Part shown: positions 1 through 7,489 of the stretch, in pieces
Numbering within the stretch: position 1 is the stretch's first letter
How the letters are laid out: each line of letters opens with the position of its first letter
Position numbers and translations under genes: made by a program
Source: a virus
Direction: 5' to 3' (one strand)
Virus record (IMG/VR): IMGVR_UViG_3300035701_000100
Span: 1-40,269 of that record
Length of the DNA: 40,269 bases
Notes under the pieces: model-generated
The model's database searches: none
Seen by the model: the letters and a program-made list of their open reading frames with translations, nothing else
What the model was told of the DNA's origin: nothing

Positions 1-155
1 ATGCTTGGCTTAACATAATAGCGTCTTTCCTTAACTTCTCGTATTATTTCTTCTGATTCTCTTTTGAATTTTTTTAACATACTTTCAAAAATAGAATCTA
101 TTGGAACATTTTCTGGTAATTGAATTGATTTTTTAAATTCTTTGTTTTCTTCCAT
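1..155 (-). CDS. rpsU-like: Ribosomal protein bS21-like, partial (runs off the left edge)
   Basis: The 51 visible residues read in from an ATG at 155 and continue past base 1 without a stop. The last 30 residues follow the bS21 pattern: a basic helix (LKKFKRESEEII) and then the signature REVKERRYYVKPS, equivalent to the RRRxYYEKPS end of bacterial S21. bS21 sits on the small ribosomal subunit near the anti-Shine-Dalgarno end of 16S rRNA. Phage copies are known, mostly from metagenomes, and are thought to bias host ribosomes toward phage mRNA. The gene is last in the visible operon, 2 bases after the RuvC-like gene. The assignment rests on the motif; the C-terminus is not seen. Confidence 0.78.
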   Translation of the reverse strand, partial: MEENKEFKKSIQLPENVPIDSIFESMLKKFKRESEEIIREVKERRYYVKPS

Positions 156-157
156 TG

Positions 158-730
158 TTACTCCTTTTTCAATCCTGCAAAAGCTAATAATAAAGCATCT
201 GCAATATTATCATCTATTATTTTTTCTTCTACTACATTACTTATCCATCTCATAATTTCTTTTTTCTTATCTTTTCCTTTACTTCCTTTAGGTAAATGAG
301 ATTGAAATCCTACTAATTTACGTGCAGTTGTAGGAAAGATAATTTTTATTTCATTAAATTTATCGCATAGTTTAGCATAAAGAATTCCTTGTAAACATCT
401 GAGGAAACCGAAAGTAACAACATTTATTTTAAGAAAGGAATTTTCAAGTATCAAAATAGAATTATTAGAAATAGAAATATTAGGAATTAATTCTTTATCT
501 ACAAGATTTACAAAATCAGAAAGATGTTGAGAATATTTCTCTGATTTTTCTTCTAAATCTTTGGGTAGCGGAGGAAGTGCTAAAATAAAAGTTTTAATTC
601 TTATTTTTCCTTTTAAAATAGAAATCATCGCAATTCCAGATTTAGTAGCAGTATCAATAGCAAGACAAAATATATTATCCTGAAGTTTAAATCCAAGATT
701 CTTTTCAAGTTTCTTTAATGATTTAATCAT
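158..730 (-). CDS. RuvC-like Holliday junction resolvase (RNase H fold)
   Basis: A 190-residue protein with the acidic pattern of RuvC-type resolvases: LAIDTATKSG in the first strand (catalytic Asp), LILENS in the middle (catalytic Glu), and DDNIADALLLA at the C-terminus (the Asp pair). A basic KGSKGKDKKK stretch precedes the last helix. It should cleave four-way junctions made during phage recombination or before packaging. Its start overlaps the stop of the 51-residue gene upstream. A RuvB-type helicase is encoded near 30 kb in the same window. Another RNase H-fold nuclease role is possible, but the resolvase call fits best. Confidence 0.82.
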   Translation of the reverse strand: MIKSLKKLEKNLGFKLQDNIFCLAIDTATKSGIAMISILKGKIRIKTFILALPPLPKDLEEKSEKYSQHLSDFVNLVDKELIPNISISNNSILILENSFLKINVVTFGFLRCLQGILYAKLCDKFNEIKIIFPTTARKLVGFQSHLPKGSKGKDKKKEIMRWISNVVEEKIIDDNIADALLLAFAGLKKE

Positions 731-878
731 TTTCTATTTGATTTAAAAATCTTTCTATTAATTGTAATTTATTTCCTATTTCTATTAAAATATAACATAA
801 ATATCCATTAATTGTATATGTATCTTTTTCCCAAGAATCCCAAATTTTTACTTCTATTGTATAATTATTTTGTGCCAT
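723..878 (-). CDS. Small hypothetical protein (51 aa)
   Basis: An ATG at 878 opens 51 codons ending at a TAA that overlaps the resolvase start by 8 bases. The protein (MAQNNYTIEVKIWDSWEKD...) looks like a short beta-rich segment followed by an amphipathic helix. No known family is recognised. Tight coupling to the next gene supports it being translated. Confidence 0.6.
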   Translation of the reverse strand: MAQNNYTIEVKIWDSWEKDTYTINGYLCYILIEIGNKLQLIERFLNQIEND

Positions 879-920
879 CTATCTTCCTTCTCTCTTTTGG
901 ATTTAATATTCATTTTTTTA

Positions 921-1760
921 TTATTGTGCTTTTCCTTTTTTGTTTATATTTAATCCTTTAATTTCGTAAGAAGCATCATAATTAATATTATCTCCTTTTG
1001 GATAGGGCAATATTTTCCATTTAAGTGCTGCTCTCATTTCTTTCTTTTGTTTATAATTGCCAAGAAACATCAAATATCGGTGTTTTGGTGTAACTTTTAT
1101 CGGTTCATAACCATTTTTTATAGCATTTTCTATACTTCCAGTACCTAATCTATTAAATATTACTTTCCTATGATACATTTTTCCATCTTTTCTAAATTCA
1201 ATATCCCCACAACCCATTCCAGTATATAACCAATTAAGTGCCTGATAAATATAACCATGATGTCCTTGTCCACTATCAGAATAAGAAATAACTGTTATTG
1301 GTTGGGGCAATAACTTTAAACAAGAACTAACAAAAAAAGACAAAGTGTTTTTTGGTAATAATTCGTTTACAATTAATCGGTTAAGTTCTATACACCGATA
1401 ATTTCCTAGTAAATTATTTAAAGAATTATTTGCACTCATTCCAAAGGTACAAACTCCTTGCAAAATATTATTTTTATTATAAAGACCATAAGAATAAATG
1501 ATAATAGCAGGAATTCTATGTGCATAGTGTTTATTTAAAAACCACTCATAAGTTAATTTCTTATCAATATTTTTAACAGAAAAATCTAATTTATTAAAAT
1601 CATATACTTCTTCTTTACGTTCTTTTTTAATTGGAGCGGAGTTAGCGACTTGCACGCTACTCTCGGAACTGGAAGTTCCGCATGTCTTTTTCGACACTTC
1701 CCCTGCGAATTTAGTTTTAAGTTTTAATAATTCTTCATCACTTAATTTAGATAAATCCAT
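921..1760 (-). CDS. mom-like: Mom-like DNA modification protein (GNAT-fold adenine modification)
   Basis: A 279-residue protein whose residues from about 70 on match the Mom family of phage Mu: NKHYAHRIP near the start of the domain, then YSYGLY, GVCTFG, CIELNRLIV, SFFVSSCLKLL, SYSDSGQGHHGYIYQA, KHRYLMFLG and the terminal PYPKGDN. Mu Mom converts adenine to methylcarbamoyl-adenine and protects phage DNA from restriction. The N-terminal 60 residues are not part of the family: a short helix and then a Ser-rich linker encoded by an unusually GC-rich, hairpin-rich stretch. The gene overlaps the polymerase stop as TAATG, so it is translated with the replication genes. The exact base modification made here cannot be told from sequence. 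Confidence 0.88.
   Translation of the reverse strand: MDLSKLSDEELLKLKTKFAGEVSKKTCGTSSSESSVQVANSAPIKKERKEEVYDFNKLDFSVKNIDKKLTYEWFLNKHYAHRIPAIIIYSYGLYNKNNILQGVCTFGMSANNSLNNLLGNYRCIELNRLIVNELLPKNTLSFFVSSCLKLLPQPITVISYSDSGQGHHGYIYQALNWLYTGMGCGDIEFRKDGKMYHRKVIFNRLGTGSIENAIKNGYEPIKVTPKHRYLMFLGNYKQKKEMRAALKWKILPYPKGDNINYDASYEIKGLNINKKGKAQ
1643..1696. repeat. GC-rich cluster of three hairpins inside the mom-like gene
   Basis: Three consecutive inverted repeats lie in 54 bases: TAGCG/CGCTA (1643-1647 with 1655-1659), CGGAACT/AGTTCCG (1664-1670 with 1674-1680, 3-base loop) and TGTC/GACA (1683-1686 with 1693-1696). The block is clearly richer in G+C than the rest of the gene and codes for a low-complexity Ser/Thr/Val/Ala linker ahead of the conserved domain. 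It resembles an in-frame palindromic insertion rather than conserved protein sequence. Confidence 0.5.
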
Positions 1761-4186
1761 TAAATTAATCCTCTTCTTTTAAGTTCTTCATTAATTTCTT
1801 TTTCGGTAAGATTATCCTGTTTCTTTGTTTTCTTTACTTTAATTTCTTTAATCAATCCCAAATCCCATCCTAATGCTTCAAAAATATTCTCACACTTTCC
1901 TATTATAGTCTTATCAACCATTTTCTTCCAGTTTACAGTAACTTTTTGGTCTATTTGATTTTCATTTAATTGTATATCGAAAGCATCTCTTTTAATATGG
2001 TCGAAAATCTCCTCATCAAATGCCATTACATTTTTATCTATTTCTTTTTCACTTGATTTTTCTTCTTTTTCTCCAGTTTCTTTATTCTTCATACTTCTTG
2101 TTGCTTTTCTAATTGCTTTTCCGAAAGGTTCTACATAAATATAATAAAAAGTATCTCCTGCAACTTTAGTAAATCCACATAATTCTTTAGAATATTCTAA
2201 TGCTCTTGTAAAAATTGGAGGAGATTTATAAACTGTAATATTATTAATTTTACAGGGAAACCCAATGTCTATTAGAGGTACTATTTTAATTCTTTCTTTT
2301 TCTGTATTAATAAATTCTATAATTTGTGATTGGGTCTCCCTATCAAGTATTTTGTCTATTAATTTAGTCTGGAATTCTTGCATGAATTTGCTGCTATCTT
2401 TGCGTTTGGCTTCTACTCCTTTGATTTCTTTTTTAATCTTTCCATCTTTCTTTTTTAAATATCCTACATAATGACAAAGAGCTACTATTAAAATTTTTTC
2501 ATAAATTCCTTCTAAATCAAATTCTATTCCTATGTTATCTTTATTATATTTTTCTTTAGCCCATTGTTTTACTAAATTATTACATAAACTTAAAATATCT
2601 AATCCCAAATCAGTTGATTTAATAAAAACAGAATCGGTATCCAAATAAATAACTTCTGCTCCATTTTCTTTTAATTTTATTTCAACATAATGAAGTAAAT
2701 CCCTAATAATTGAAGTAATCGCACTTGCTATGTTTACATTATAAAGTCTAAAAACTTTCAATGCAGTAACTCCAAATAAAGAATTAACTAATGCTTTTAC
2801 TGCATCGTATTTCATTTGGAGGTCTTTTGCTTCAGGAGTTTCGGGGTCTAATAATTTAAGTTGTTTCTTTAAATAATCTTTTTTGATTATTAACTTCCTG
2901 GCTAATGTAGGTAATAAAGCATTTGAATTTTGTTTAAAATAAACAGGATACTTTATTTCATTAGTTTCTCGGTCAGTAATATCAATTTTTAATTCGTTTT
3001 TATTTTGAGTAAGATTTGCAATATCTAAACAAAAATCAATAATAGCCATGGGGTATGCGCTACTCAAATCGAGCTTATACAAACCTTCAAAACGACCTAG
3101 TTCGGCTCTCCTGTAGGCTCCTTCGAACTCAATTTCTTCAATAAAATCTTCTCCATAATGTTTGGAAGGAAGTACTATTCCTTTTGATTTAGCTTCTGAT
3201 AATAACATCATATCTAATACTTTCGAATTCCAAACAATATCTTCCCAAAGACATTTTCCCATTCTACGAATTTCATCATAATAAGGGATAATCTTTTTTT
3301 CTTTCTCAATTCCAACCATTTTCTTGATGTCTTCTATGTTCTTCTCTTTTATTTCTTCAGTAATTTGACTAAAATCTGCTTTTTTATTTAAAGGAGTATT
3401 TAAGTATTTATGAGCAATAGAATCCAAAGCATAAGATACTTCTCCTTTATAAATTTTCTTAAATAAATCCAAATAATCTAATATACTTATTCCTGTAGGA
3501 TAAGGAATCTCGTCTTCTTTCCTACCGTATCTCATCTTACTTATTGGAGAAATTAATTCTGCTAATTCTAAATTCCATAATCTTTTTATCCGAGCAACCA
3601 AATAAGGATAATCAAATTGGACAAAATTCCAACCTAAAATAAGGTCGGGTTGAGTATCTTTAATATAACGAATTGCATTTTTTAATAAATCATCTTCAGC
3701 CATTTCTAATTTATCTTGTTTGTAATCCAATTTTTCAAATATTAAATCTTCAAGATAATCTTTAATAAACCAATTTCGGATGGTTTTTTCTAATGAATTA
3801 TAAATAGAAATTGAAGTAATTGTTTTATCGGGATTAAGATAAGAAGGCAATTCTTTTGTTTGAATTTCAATATCAATAAATAAATATTTAGTTGGAGAAG
3901 GAAGAATTTCACTTACCTTATCAATCATGTAACGTTTTGGATAAATAACATCTGCCTCATAAGAAGTATCTGTTTTCCGTCTTTTTATTTCTCCAGGTTC
4001 TCTGCAAGTAATTTTCGATACTTTTTTTCCGTCGATTGTTTGATAAATTCCTTTCGGGTCCTCTTCATAAAAATAAGGTTTAAAAATAGTATCCTGCATA
4101 ATAGTAAGAGAACCATCCTTCTGTCTATTAAAAAGATATATCTTATTTCCTATATTGGCTATATTTTTTAAAGGATAATTAAGCAT
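1760..4186 (-). CDS. polB: Family B DNA polymerase with 3'-5' exonuclease domain
   Basis: An 808-residue replicative polymerase. Exonuclease: Exo I FIDIE (about 103-107), Exo II NFVQFD (about 187-192), YALDSIAHKYL (about 252-262) between Exo II and III. Polymerase: motif A DLSSAYP (about 373-379), motif B KALVNSLFG (about 464-472), motif C YLDTDS (about 514-519), then a KGVEAKRKD segment matching the KxY/thumb region. Motif A has SAYP where SLYP is usual, and motif B has Phe for Tyr. Exo III is atypical: an Asp is present (VLD, about 325) but the Tyr normally four residues before it is Ser. It is the phage's DNA replicase, coupled to the mom-like gene and to a small zinc protein by TAATG overlaps. 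Confidence 0.96.
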   Translation of the reverse strand: MLNYPLKNIANIGNKIYLFNRQKDGSLTIMQDTIFKPYFYEEDPKGIYQTIDGKKVSKITCREPGEIKRRKTDTSYEADVIYPKRYMIDKVSEILPSPTKYLFIDIEIQTKELPSYLNPDKTITSISIYNSLEKTIRNWFIKDYLEDLIFEKLDYKQDKLEMAEDDLLKNAIRYIKDTQPDLILGWNFVQFDYPYLVARIKRLWNLELAELISPISKMRYGRKEDEIPYPTGISILDYLDLFKKIYKGEVSYALDSIAHKYLNTPLNKKADFSQITEEIKEKNIEDIKKMVGIEKEKKIIPYYDEIRRMGKCLWEDIVWNSKVLDMMLLSEAKSKGIVLPSKHYGEDFIEEIEFEGAYRRAELGRFEGLYKLDLSSAYPMAIIDFCLDIANLTQNKNELKIDITDRETNEIKYPVYFKQNSNALLPTLARKLIIKKDYLKKQLKLLDPETPEAKDLQMKYDAVKALVNSLFGVTALKVFRLYNVNIASAITSIIRDLLHYVEIKLKENGAEVIYLDTDSVFIKSTDLGLDILSLCNNLVKQWAKEKYNKDNIGIEFDLEGIYEKILIVALCHYVGYLKKKDGKIKKEIKGVEAKRKDSSKFMQEFQTKLIDKILDRETQSQIIEFINTEKERIKIVPLIDIGFPCKINNITVYKSPPIFTRALEYSKELCGFTKVAGDTFYYIYVEPFGKAIRKATRSMKNKETGEKEEKSSEKEIDKNVMAFDEEIFDHIKRDAFDIQLNENQIDQKVTVNWKKMVDKTIIGKCENIFEALGWDLGLIKEIKVKKTKKQDNLTEKEINEELKRRGLI

Positions 4187-4410
4187 TATTTCCCTTTATT
4201 GTATTCTTCAAACGCTTTATATAATCTTCCTTCTTTAGGTAATTTAGTCCAATCATTATTTATACTTAATAATAATTGTTTGCATTTATTATCACAATGT
4301 AAAGTTTCTTTAATCCCTTTCATTGAAAAACAATTAACCAATTCATTTGGGTCTATCGGTAAAATATACTTCCCACAAACATCACAAATTGCTCCTGAAC
4401 TTGTTATCAT
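4186..4410 (-). CDS. Small zinc-finger protein (74 aa)
   Basis: The protein has CDVCGKYI near the N-terminus and HCDNKC about 27 residues later, a likely four-ligand zinc site. It ends in the polymerase start codon (TAATG), so the two are translationally coupled. Such treble-clef-like microproteins recur across this window. Function unknown. Confidence 0.7.
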   Translation of the reverse strand: MITSSGAICDVCGKYILPIDPNELVNCFSMKGIKETLHCDNKCKQLLLSINNDWTKLPKEGRLYKAFEEYNKGK

Positions 4411-4419
4411 TCTATCTCC

Positions 4420-4782
4420 TTATTTATAATCAATAATTAAATGAGCAGGAATCCAAATTGCATCCCTCCCATTATCTATTAATAAATTCATCATTTTATT
4501 TGCTCCAACGGGGTTCATGCTATGAATATAACAAAGTGTATCTACTTGTAAATTATTTTCAATAAGTTTTTTTATAAATTGATAACCTGTATTTTCTTCT
4601 GAAGAATCAACCCAATGACGACTATCCAAATCATGGTCAAGCATCATTACTTTAAATTCATTAAGCAAACATGATTCATACGCATCCTTAACATTATCAA
4701 AAATAAATAATTCTTGATTTTTAAATAATTGTTTAAATTTTTCTATTCTTTCAAAATTATCTTCGAGTATTAAAATTTTCAT
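4420..4782 (-). CDS. Cyclic-phosphate-processing receiver domain protein (cREC-like)
   Basis: The ATG at 4782 overlaps the upstream TGA as ATGA and gives 120 residues; an in-frame TTG six codons earlier is less likely. The receiver-like fold shows LILEDN (acidic pair after strand 1), MLDHDLD (about 48-53), NTGYQFIKKLI and YIHSMNPVG (about 85-93). The LDHDL...TG...HSxNP pattern marks the predicted cyclic-phosphate processing receiver family found with RNA-repair genes, rather than a two-component response regulator; no histidine kinase is nearby. The gene lies directly after an HD-domain hydrolase. The activity is a family prediction. Confidence 0.75.
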   Translation of the reverse strand: MKILILEDNFERIEKFKQLFKNQELFIFDNVKDAYESCLLNEFKVMMLDHDLDSRHWVDSSEENTGYQFIKKLIENNLQVDTLCYIHSMNPVGANKMMNLLIDNGRDAIWIPAHLIIDYK

Positions 4783-5411
4783 TTTAATTCTAATCCACAA
4801 TTACCACATTGAGTTGATAAATTATTTTTTAGTGGACCATCACATTGACATGGAATCCCATCAGTATTATCTACAGGAGTTATTAAATCTTTAGTAGTTG
4901 CAATATAATCTGCGGTATAAACACAAAGTTCTAATAAGGTATAATCTTTTATCTCTTTTTTTATTATTTGAGGAGTCCACAATCCCATGTGAAAACAAAT
5001 ACAATTATTTATTTTTTGTAGTATTTCATCATTAAATTCGTCGCTAATTATAAAATAATTATGAGCATATACAGGATGATTTTCATAATCGGCATAAGTT
5101 ATTTTAGGGTCTTCTTTTGGAGAAGGAACTTTAGCAATATCATGTAAAATAGTTGCAGATAAAACAATATCTCTATCTATTCCTTTTATTCCCCATCCAT
5201 CGCACAATCTATTGGCAATATAAATAGTTCTTTTTACATGAATTAATAATCCACTTTTTATGCAAGTACATGTTGGATGATATTTTCCTGTAGAAGAAGC
5301 CATTCCAATAAAAAAATAATTTGGAGTATTATTTAAAGTTGATTTGGTAAAATTTTTAATTTCTTGATTTTGAATTAAATTAATTTCTTGTTCTAATACA
5401 TTCTTATTCAT
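4779..5411 (-). CDS. HD-domain phosphohydrolase
   Basis: A 210-residue protein with the HD metal site: LLIHVKRT (His58), TILHDIAKVP (His90-Asp91), ENHPVYAHNYF (His112/117), CFHMGLW (His141) and YTADYIA (Asp168). HD enzymes hydrolyse phosphomonoesters, phosphodiesters or nucleotides. The C-terminus carries a separate cysteine cluster (CQCDG...CGNCG), likely a small zinc ribbon. It overlaps the cREC-like gene by 4 bases, so the pair is probably made in step. The substrate is unknown; nucleotide or 2',3'-cyclic phosphate processing is an inference from the neighbour. Confidence 0.82.
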   Translation of the reverse strand: MNKNVLEQEINLIQNQEIKNFTKSTLNNTPNYFFIGMASSTGKYHPTCTCIKSGLLIHVKRTIYIANRLCDGWGIKGIDRDIVLSATILHDIAKVPSPKEDPKITYADYENHPVYAHNYFIISDEFNDEILQKINNCICFHMGLWTPQIIKKEIKDYTLLELCVYTADYIATTKDLITPVDNTDGIPCQCDGPLKNNLSTQCGNCGLELK

Positions 5412-5653
5412 TTTATTTCTTTATCCTCTTTAAAATAATAATCATATAAACTATACTTAATATTAGAATATACACTATCAAAAGTTTGTTTATTTAATTG
5501 ACAGAACTTATGTAAATTTTCAAAAGGAATAGTCATAGTTTCCTTCCCATAAGTAATTTGTAATGGTTTTTTCTCATCAATACATTTTTGAATAATATAA
5601 CTACGAACAGAGGCAAATCCTTTATAAAGTTTTTTGATTTTAACTTTTTTCAT
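5408..5653 (-). CDS. Hypothetical protein (81 aa)
   Basis: A basic N-terminus (KKVKIKKLYKG) is followed by mixed alpha/beta sequence. No family recognised. It overlaps the HD gene by 4 bases and the preceding endonuclease gene by 14 bases, so it belongs to the same transcript. Confidence 0.7.
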   Translation of the reverse strand: MKKVKIKKLYKGFASVRSYIIQKCIDEKKPLQITYGKETMTIPFENLHKFCQLNKQTFDSVYSNIKYSLYDYYFKEDKEIK

Positions 5654-6116
5654 TTAAATATTTTATTGCTTTCAATAATATTTTAGAATTATCATGAACT
5701 AATCCTAATAATAAATTACAGCCATGACATAACAATCCTCTAACTTTACCTGTGTAGTGGTCATGGTCTATATTTAATTTAGATAATTTTTTGTTGCATA
5801 TCAAACATTTTTTATTTTGATTTTCATACATTTTATAATAATTTTCTAAAGTAAGATTATATTTTAATTTTAAATGCGATTTCCTACTTGACAACTTGTT
5901 TAATTTTTTTTCCCCTATATCATAACATTCTTTAGAACAATATATTTGATTGGATGCAGATACAATAACTTCTTTATTGCATATTATGCATTTAATTAAT
6001 CTTTTAATTCTCTCTTTTGGACGTTTTTCCCATTTGCCACCACAGTCTGCATTACAAAATTCAGATTCTTCGTGAAGAGGTAAAAATTCATGTTTACAAA
6101 ATTTACAAATTTTCAT
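5640..6116 (-). CDS. Endonuclease VII-like (treble-clef HNH) endonuclease
   Basis: A 158-residue protein. Two N-terminal zinc knuckles (CKFCKHEF and CIICNKEV, each with a second Cys pair further on) precede a C-terminal recombination endonuclease VII domain: YYKMYENQNKKCLIC, LNIDHDHYTGKVRG with the catalytic Asp-His, LLCHGCN and a final helix. In free-standing form with DNA-binding fingers this is typical of mobile homing-type nucleases in phages. A role in junction resolution is possible, but a RuvC-like enzyme is also present. Confidence 0.85.
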   Translation of the reverse strand: MKICKFCKHEFLPLHEESEFCNADCGGKWEKRPKERIKRLIKCIICNKEVIVSASNQIYCSKECYDIGEKKLNKLSSRKSHLKLKYNLTLENYYKMYENQNKKCLICNKKLSKLNIDHDHYTGKVRGLLCHGCNLLLGLVHDNSKILLKAIKYLNEKS

Positions 6117-6118
6117 TT

Positions 6119-6328
6119 TTAATCTTGCTCCATTTCAATCCAGTCTGAATATAATTTTTTAATCTTATCTACTTGATTTTTATAAATTTTAACAGTTACA
6201 TTTAATTGTCCATTTTTTATTTCTGAATTTACTATTTTTCCAATGTTACCAGTATGGTATTTGACTTTTTTATTTTTAAGTTCTACTTTTAATGATACAG
6301 GAATTAAATTATTAAATTTTAAATACAT
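6119..6328 (-). CDS. Small beta-domain protein with a RecA-like C-terminal peptide (69 aa)
   Basis: Start at ATG 6328, just after the recombinase stop; an in-frame TTG 21 bases upstream lies inside the recombinase gene and is less likely. The core reads IGKIVNSEIKNGQLNV...KKLY and is matched by the 65-residue protein at 20531-20728 (IGKITDSYIKDGKLWA...KKL), so the two are paralogues. The last residues, WIEMEQD, copy the end of the adjacent recombinase (WIEMEQE). Function unknown; see findings. Confidence 0.72.
   Translation of the reverse strand: MYLKFNNLIPVSLKVELKNKKVKYHTGNIGKIVNSEIKNGQLNVTVKIYKNQVDKIKKLYSDWIEMEQD
6123..6142. repeat. 20-bp direct repeat, copy 1 (end of small gene)
   Basis: TCTTGCTCCATTTCAATCCA is identical to 6334-6353. 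Both copies encode the same C-terminal peptide (WIEMEQ) in the same frame at the ends of two adjacent genes. Confidence 0.85.
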
Positions 6329-6329
6329 C

Positions 6330-7346
6330 TTATTCTTGCTCCATTTCAATCCACTCTTTATACAGAGTTTCTATTTCTTTATCTGTGGGTTTTTTAAATC
6401 CAAATTCATTATAAAAATTAGTCCTTACTTCCGTTTCTTCTGGAGCTGTACCACTAATTTTTTTCTTTTCTAATCTATAACAAATTTCAAATCCTATTGG
6501 AAATGATTTATTTTTATCTCCTACTTTGAATTTATAGTGGGGAGCATCTGCCTTAGTTGCTCGATAAGCCTTAATAATAAGAGTAGCCCAATGAGCAAGT
6601 GCCTTACCACCACTTAATTTTTCTAATTTAATGTATCCACCTAAATCCATTCTTGATTGCCCTATTAAAATGAAAGTTACCTTACCTTTATAATTTCCTG
6701 AAGCATCCATTCTAAAAAATTGACTTAAACGTCTTGCCAATAATGCCATTGTATCATCGCCTGTGCTTTTTTCTTCGCCTTTCTTGGTTTCCTGTTCACC
6801 TTCAGGAGAAAGAGATTGTACTGAATCCAAAATTATTACATCAATTACTTTTTCTCTACTCATCTTAATTGCAGTATCCAATCCTTCTTCAGCATTATCA
6901 AAATGCCCAATTAATAATTTACTTCTATCTATTCCACATTTATCTGCCCAAGAATTATCAAATGAAGTTTCCAAATCTAAATAAAGACAAGTCTTCCCTA
7001 ATTTTTGAGCTTGAGCAATCAAATAAAGTGCTGTAGTACTCTTTGTTGAACCTTTGTTTCCCCAAATAACAGAAAATGCTCCTGCAGGGAATCCAGTAAT
7101 CATTTTATCTAATTCAGGTATGCCTGTTGGGATTCTTTCTCTTTCAGGTTCCTCCGAAGCAAAATGTATGATTTCATGCCCGAATTGCTTAGATAGTTCG
7201 TTCACTACCTTCTTGAGGTTTGGGTTGATTGGTATTTCTTCTTTTTTATTATCTGGATTGGATTCTATTTCTTCTTGTTTTTTAACTATTTCTAAAGCAA
7301 CCATCGCTTTATTCTTTTTTCCTTTTGACCCTTTAGTCCTACTCAT
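6330..7346 (-). CDS. recA-like: RecA/UvsX-like recombinase
   Basis: 338 residues with a RecA core: TGIPELDKMITG, a Walker A-like GNKGSTKST (96-104, lacking the usual GKT ending), LYLDLETSF, Walker B VIILDSVQSLSP (170-181), LLARRLSQFFR and LIGQSR...SGGKALAHWAT, matching the second DNA-binding loop region of RecA-type proteins. It should form filaments on ssDNA for recombination-dependent replication and repair. The N-terminus is Lys-rich (RTKGSKGKKNK) and the C-terminus ends WIEMEQE. It overlaps the preceding 47-residue zinc protein by one base (TAATG). Confidence 0.92.
   Translation of the reverse strand: MSRTKGSKGKKNKAMVALEIVKKQEEIESNPDNKKEEIPINPNLKKVVNELSKQFGHEIIHFASEEPERERIPTGIPELDKMITGFPAGAFSVIWGNKGSTKSTTALYLIAQAQKLGKTCLYLDLETSFDNSWADKCGIDRSKLLIGHFDNAEEGLDTAIKMSREKVIDVIILDSVQSLSPEGEQETKKGEEKSTGDDTMALLARRLSQFFRMDASGNYKGKVTFILIGQSRMDLGGYIKLEKLSGGKALAHWATLIIKAYRATKADAPHYKFKVGDKNKSFPIGFEICYRLEKKKISGTAPEETEVRTNFYNEFGFKKPTDKEIETLYKEWIEMEQE
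6334..6353. repeat. 20-bp direct repeat, copy 2 (end of recombinase gene)
   Basis: Identical to 6123-6142, 211 bases away start to start. It covers the last codons of the recombinase gene. Confidence 0.85.
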
Positions 7347-7489
7347 TATTTCTCCTTTTCAAATAAATCCTTTAAAAAATCAGGCATATCTCCTACTTCT
7401 TTATTACATTCAGAGCAAATATTATTTTTTGTTGCTTTATACTTACCACAAATCATACATTTATCAAATTTATAAATATCTTCAATCAT
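7346..7489 (-). CDS. Zinc-ribbon microprotein (47 aa)
   Basis: ATG at 7489, stop sharing a base with the recombinase start. CMICGKYK and CSECNKEV form a single four-cysteine zinc ribbon, followed by an acidic helix (DMPDFLKDLFEKEK). It overlaps the upstream gene by 8 bases. Likely a protein- or nucleic-acid-binding adaptor; no specific function can be assigned. Confidence 0.7.
   Translation of the reverse strand: MIEDIYKFDKCMICGKYKATKNNICSECNKEVGDMPDFLKDLFEKEK

Noticed and set aside
2265-2471. Plus-strand open frame inside the polymerase gene
   Set aside because: It is antisense to strongly conserved polymerase sequence, has no ribosome site, and the protein is Ser/Leu/Phe-rich shadow sequence.
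4420-4800. Two-component response regulator
   Set aside because: The LDHDL and HSxNP motifs fit the cyclic-phosphate receiver family better, and there is no output domain or kinase.
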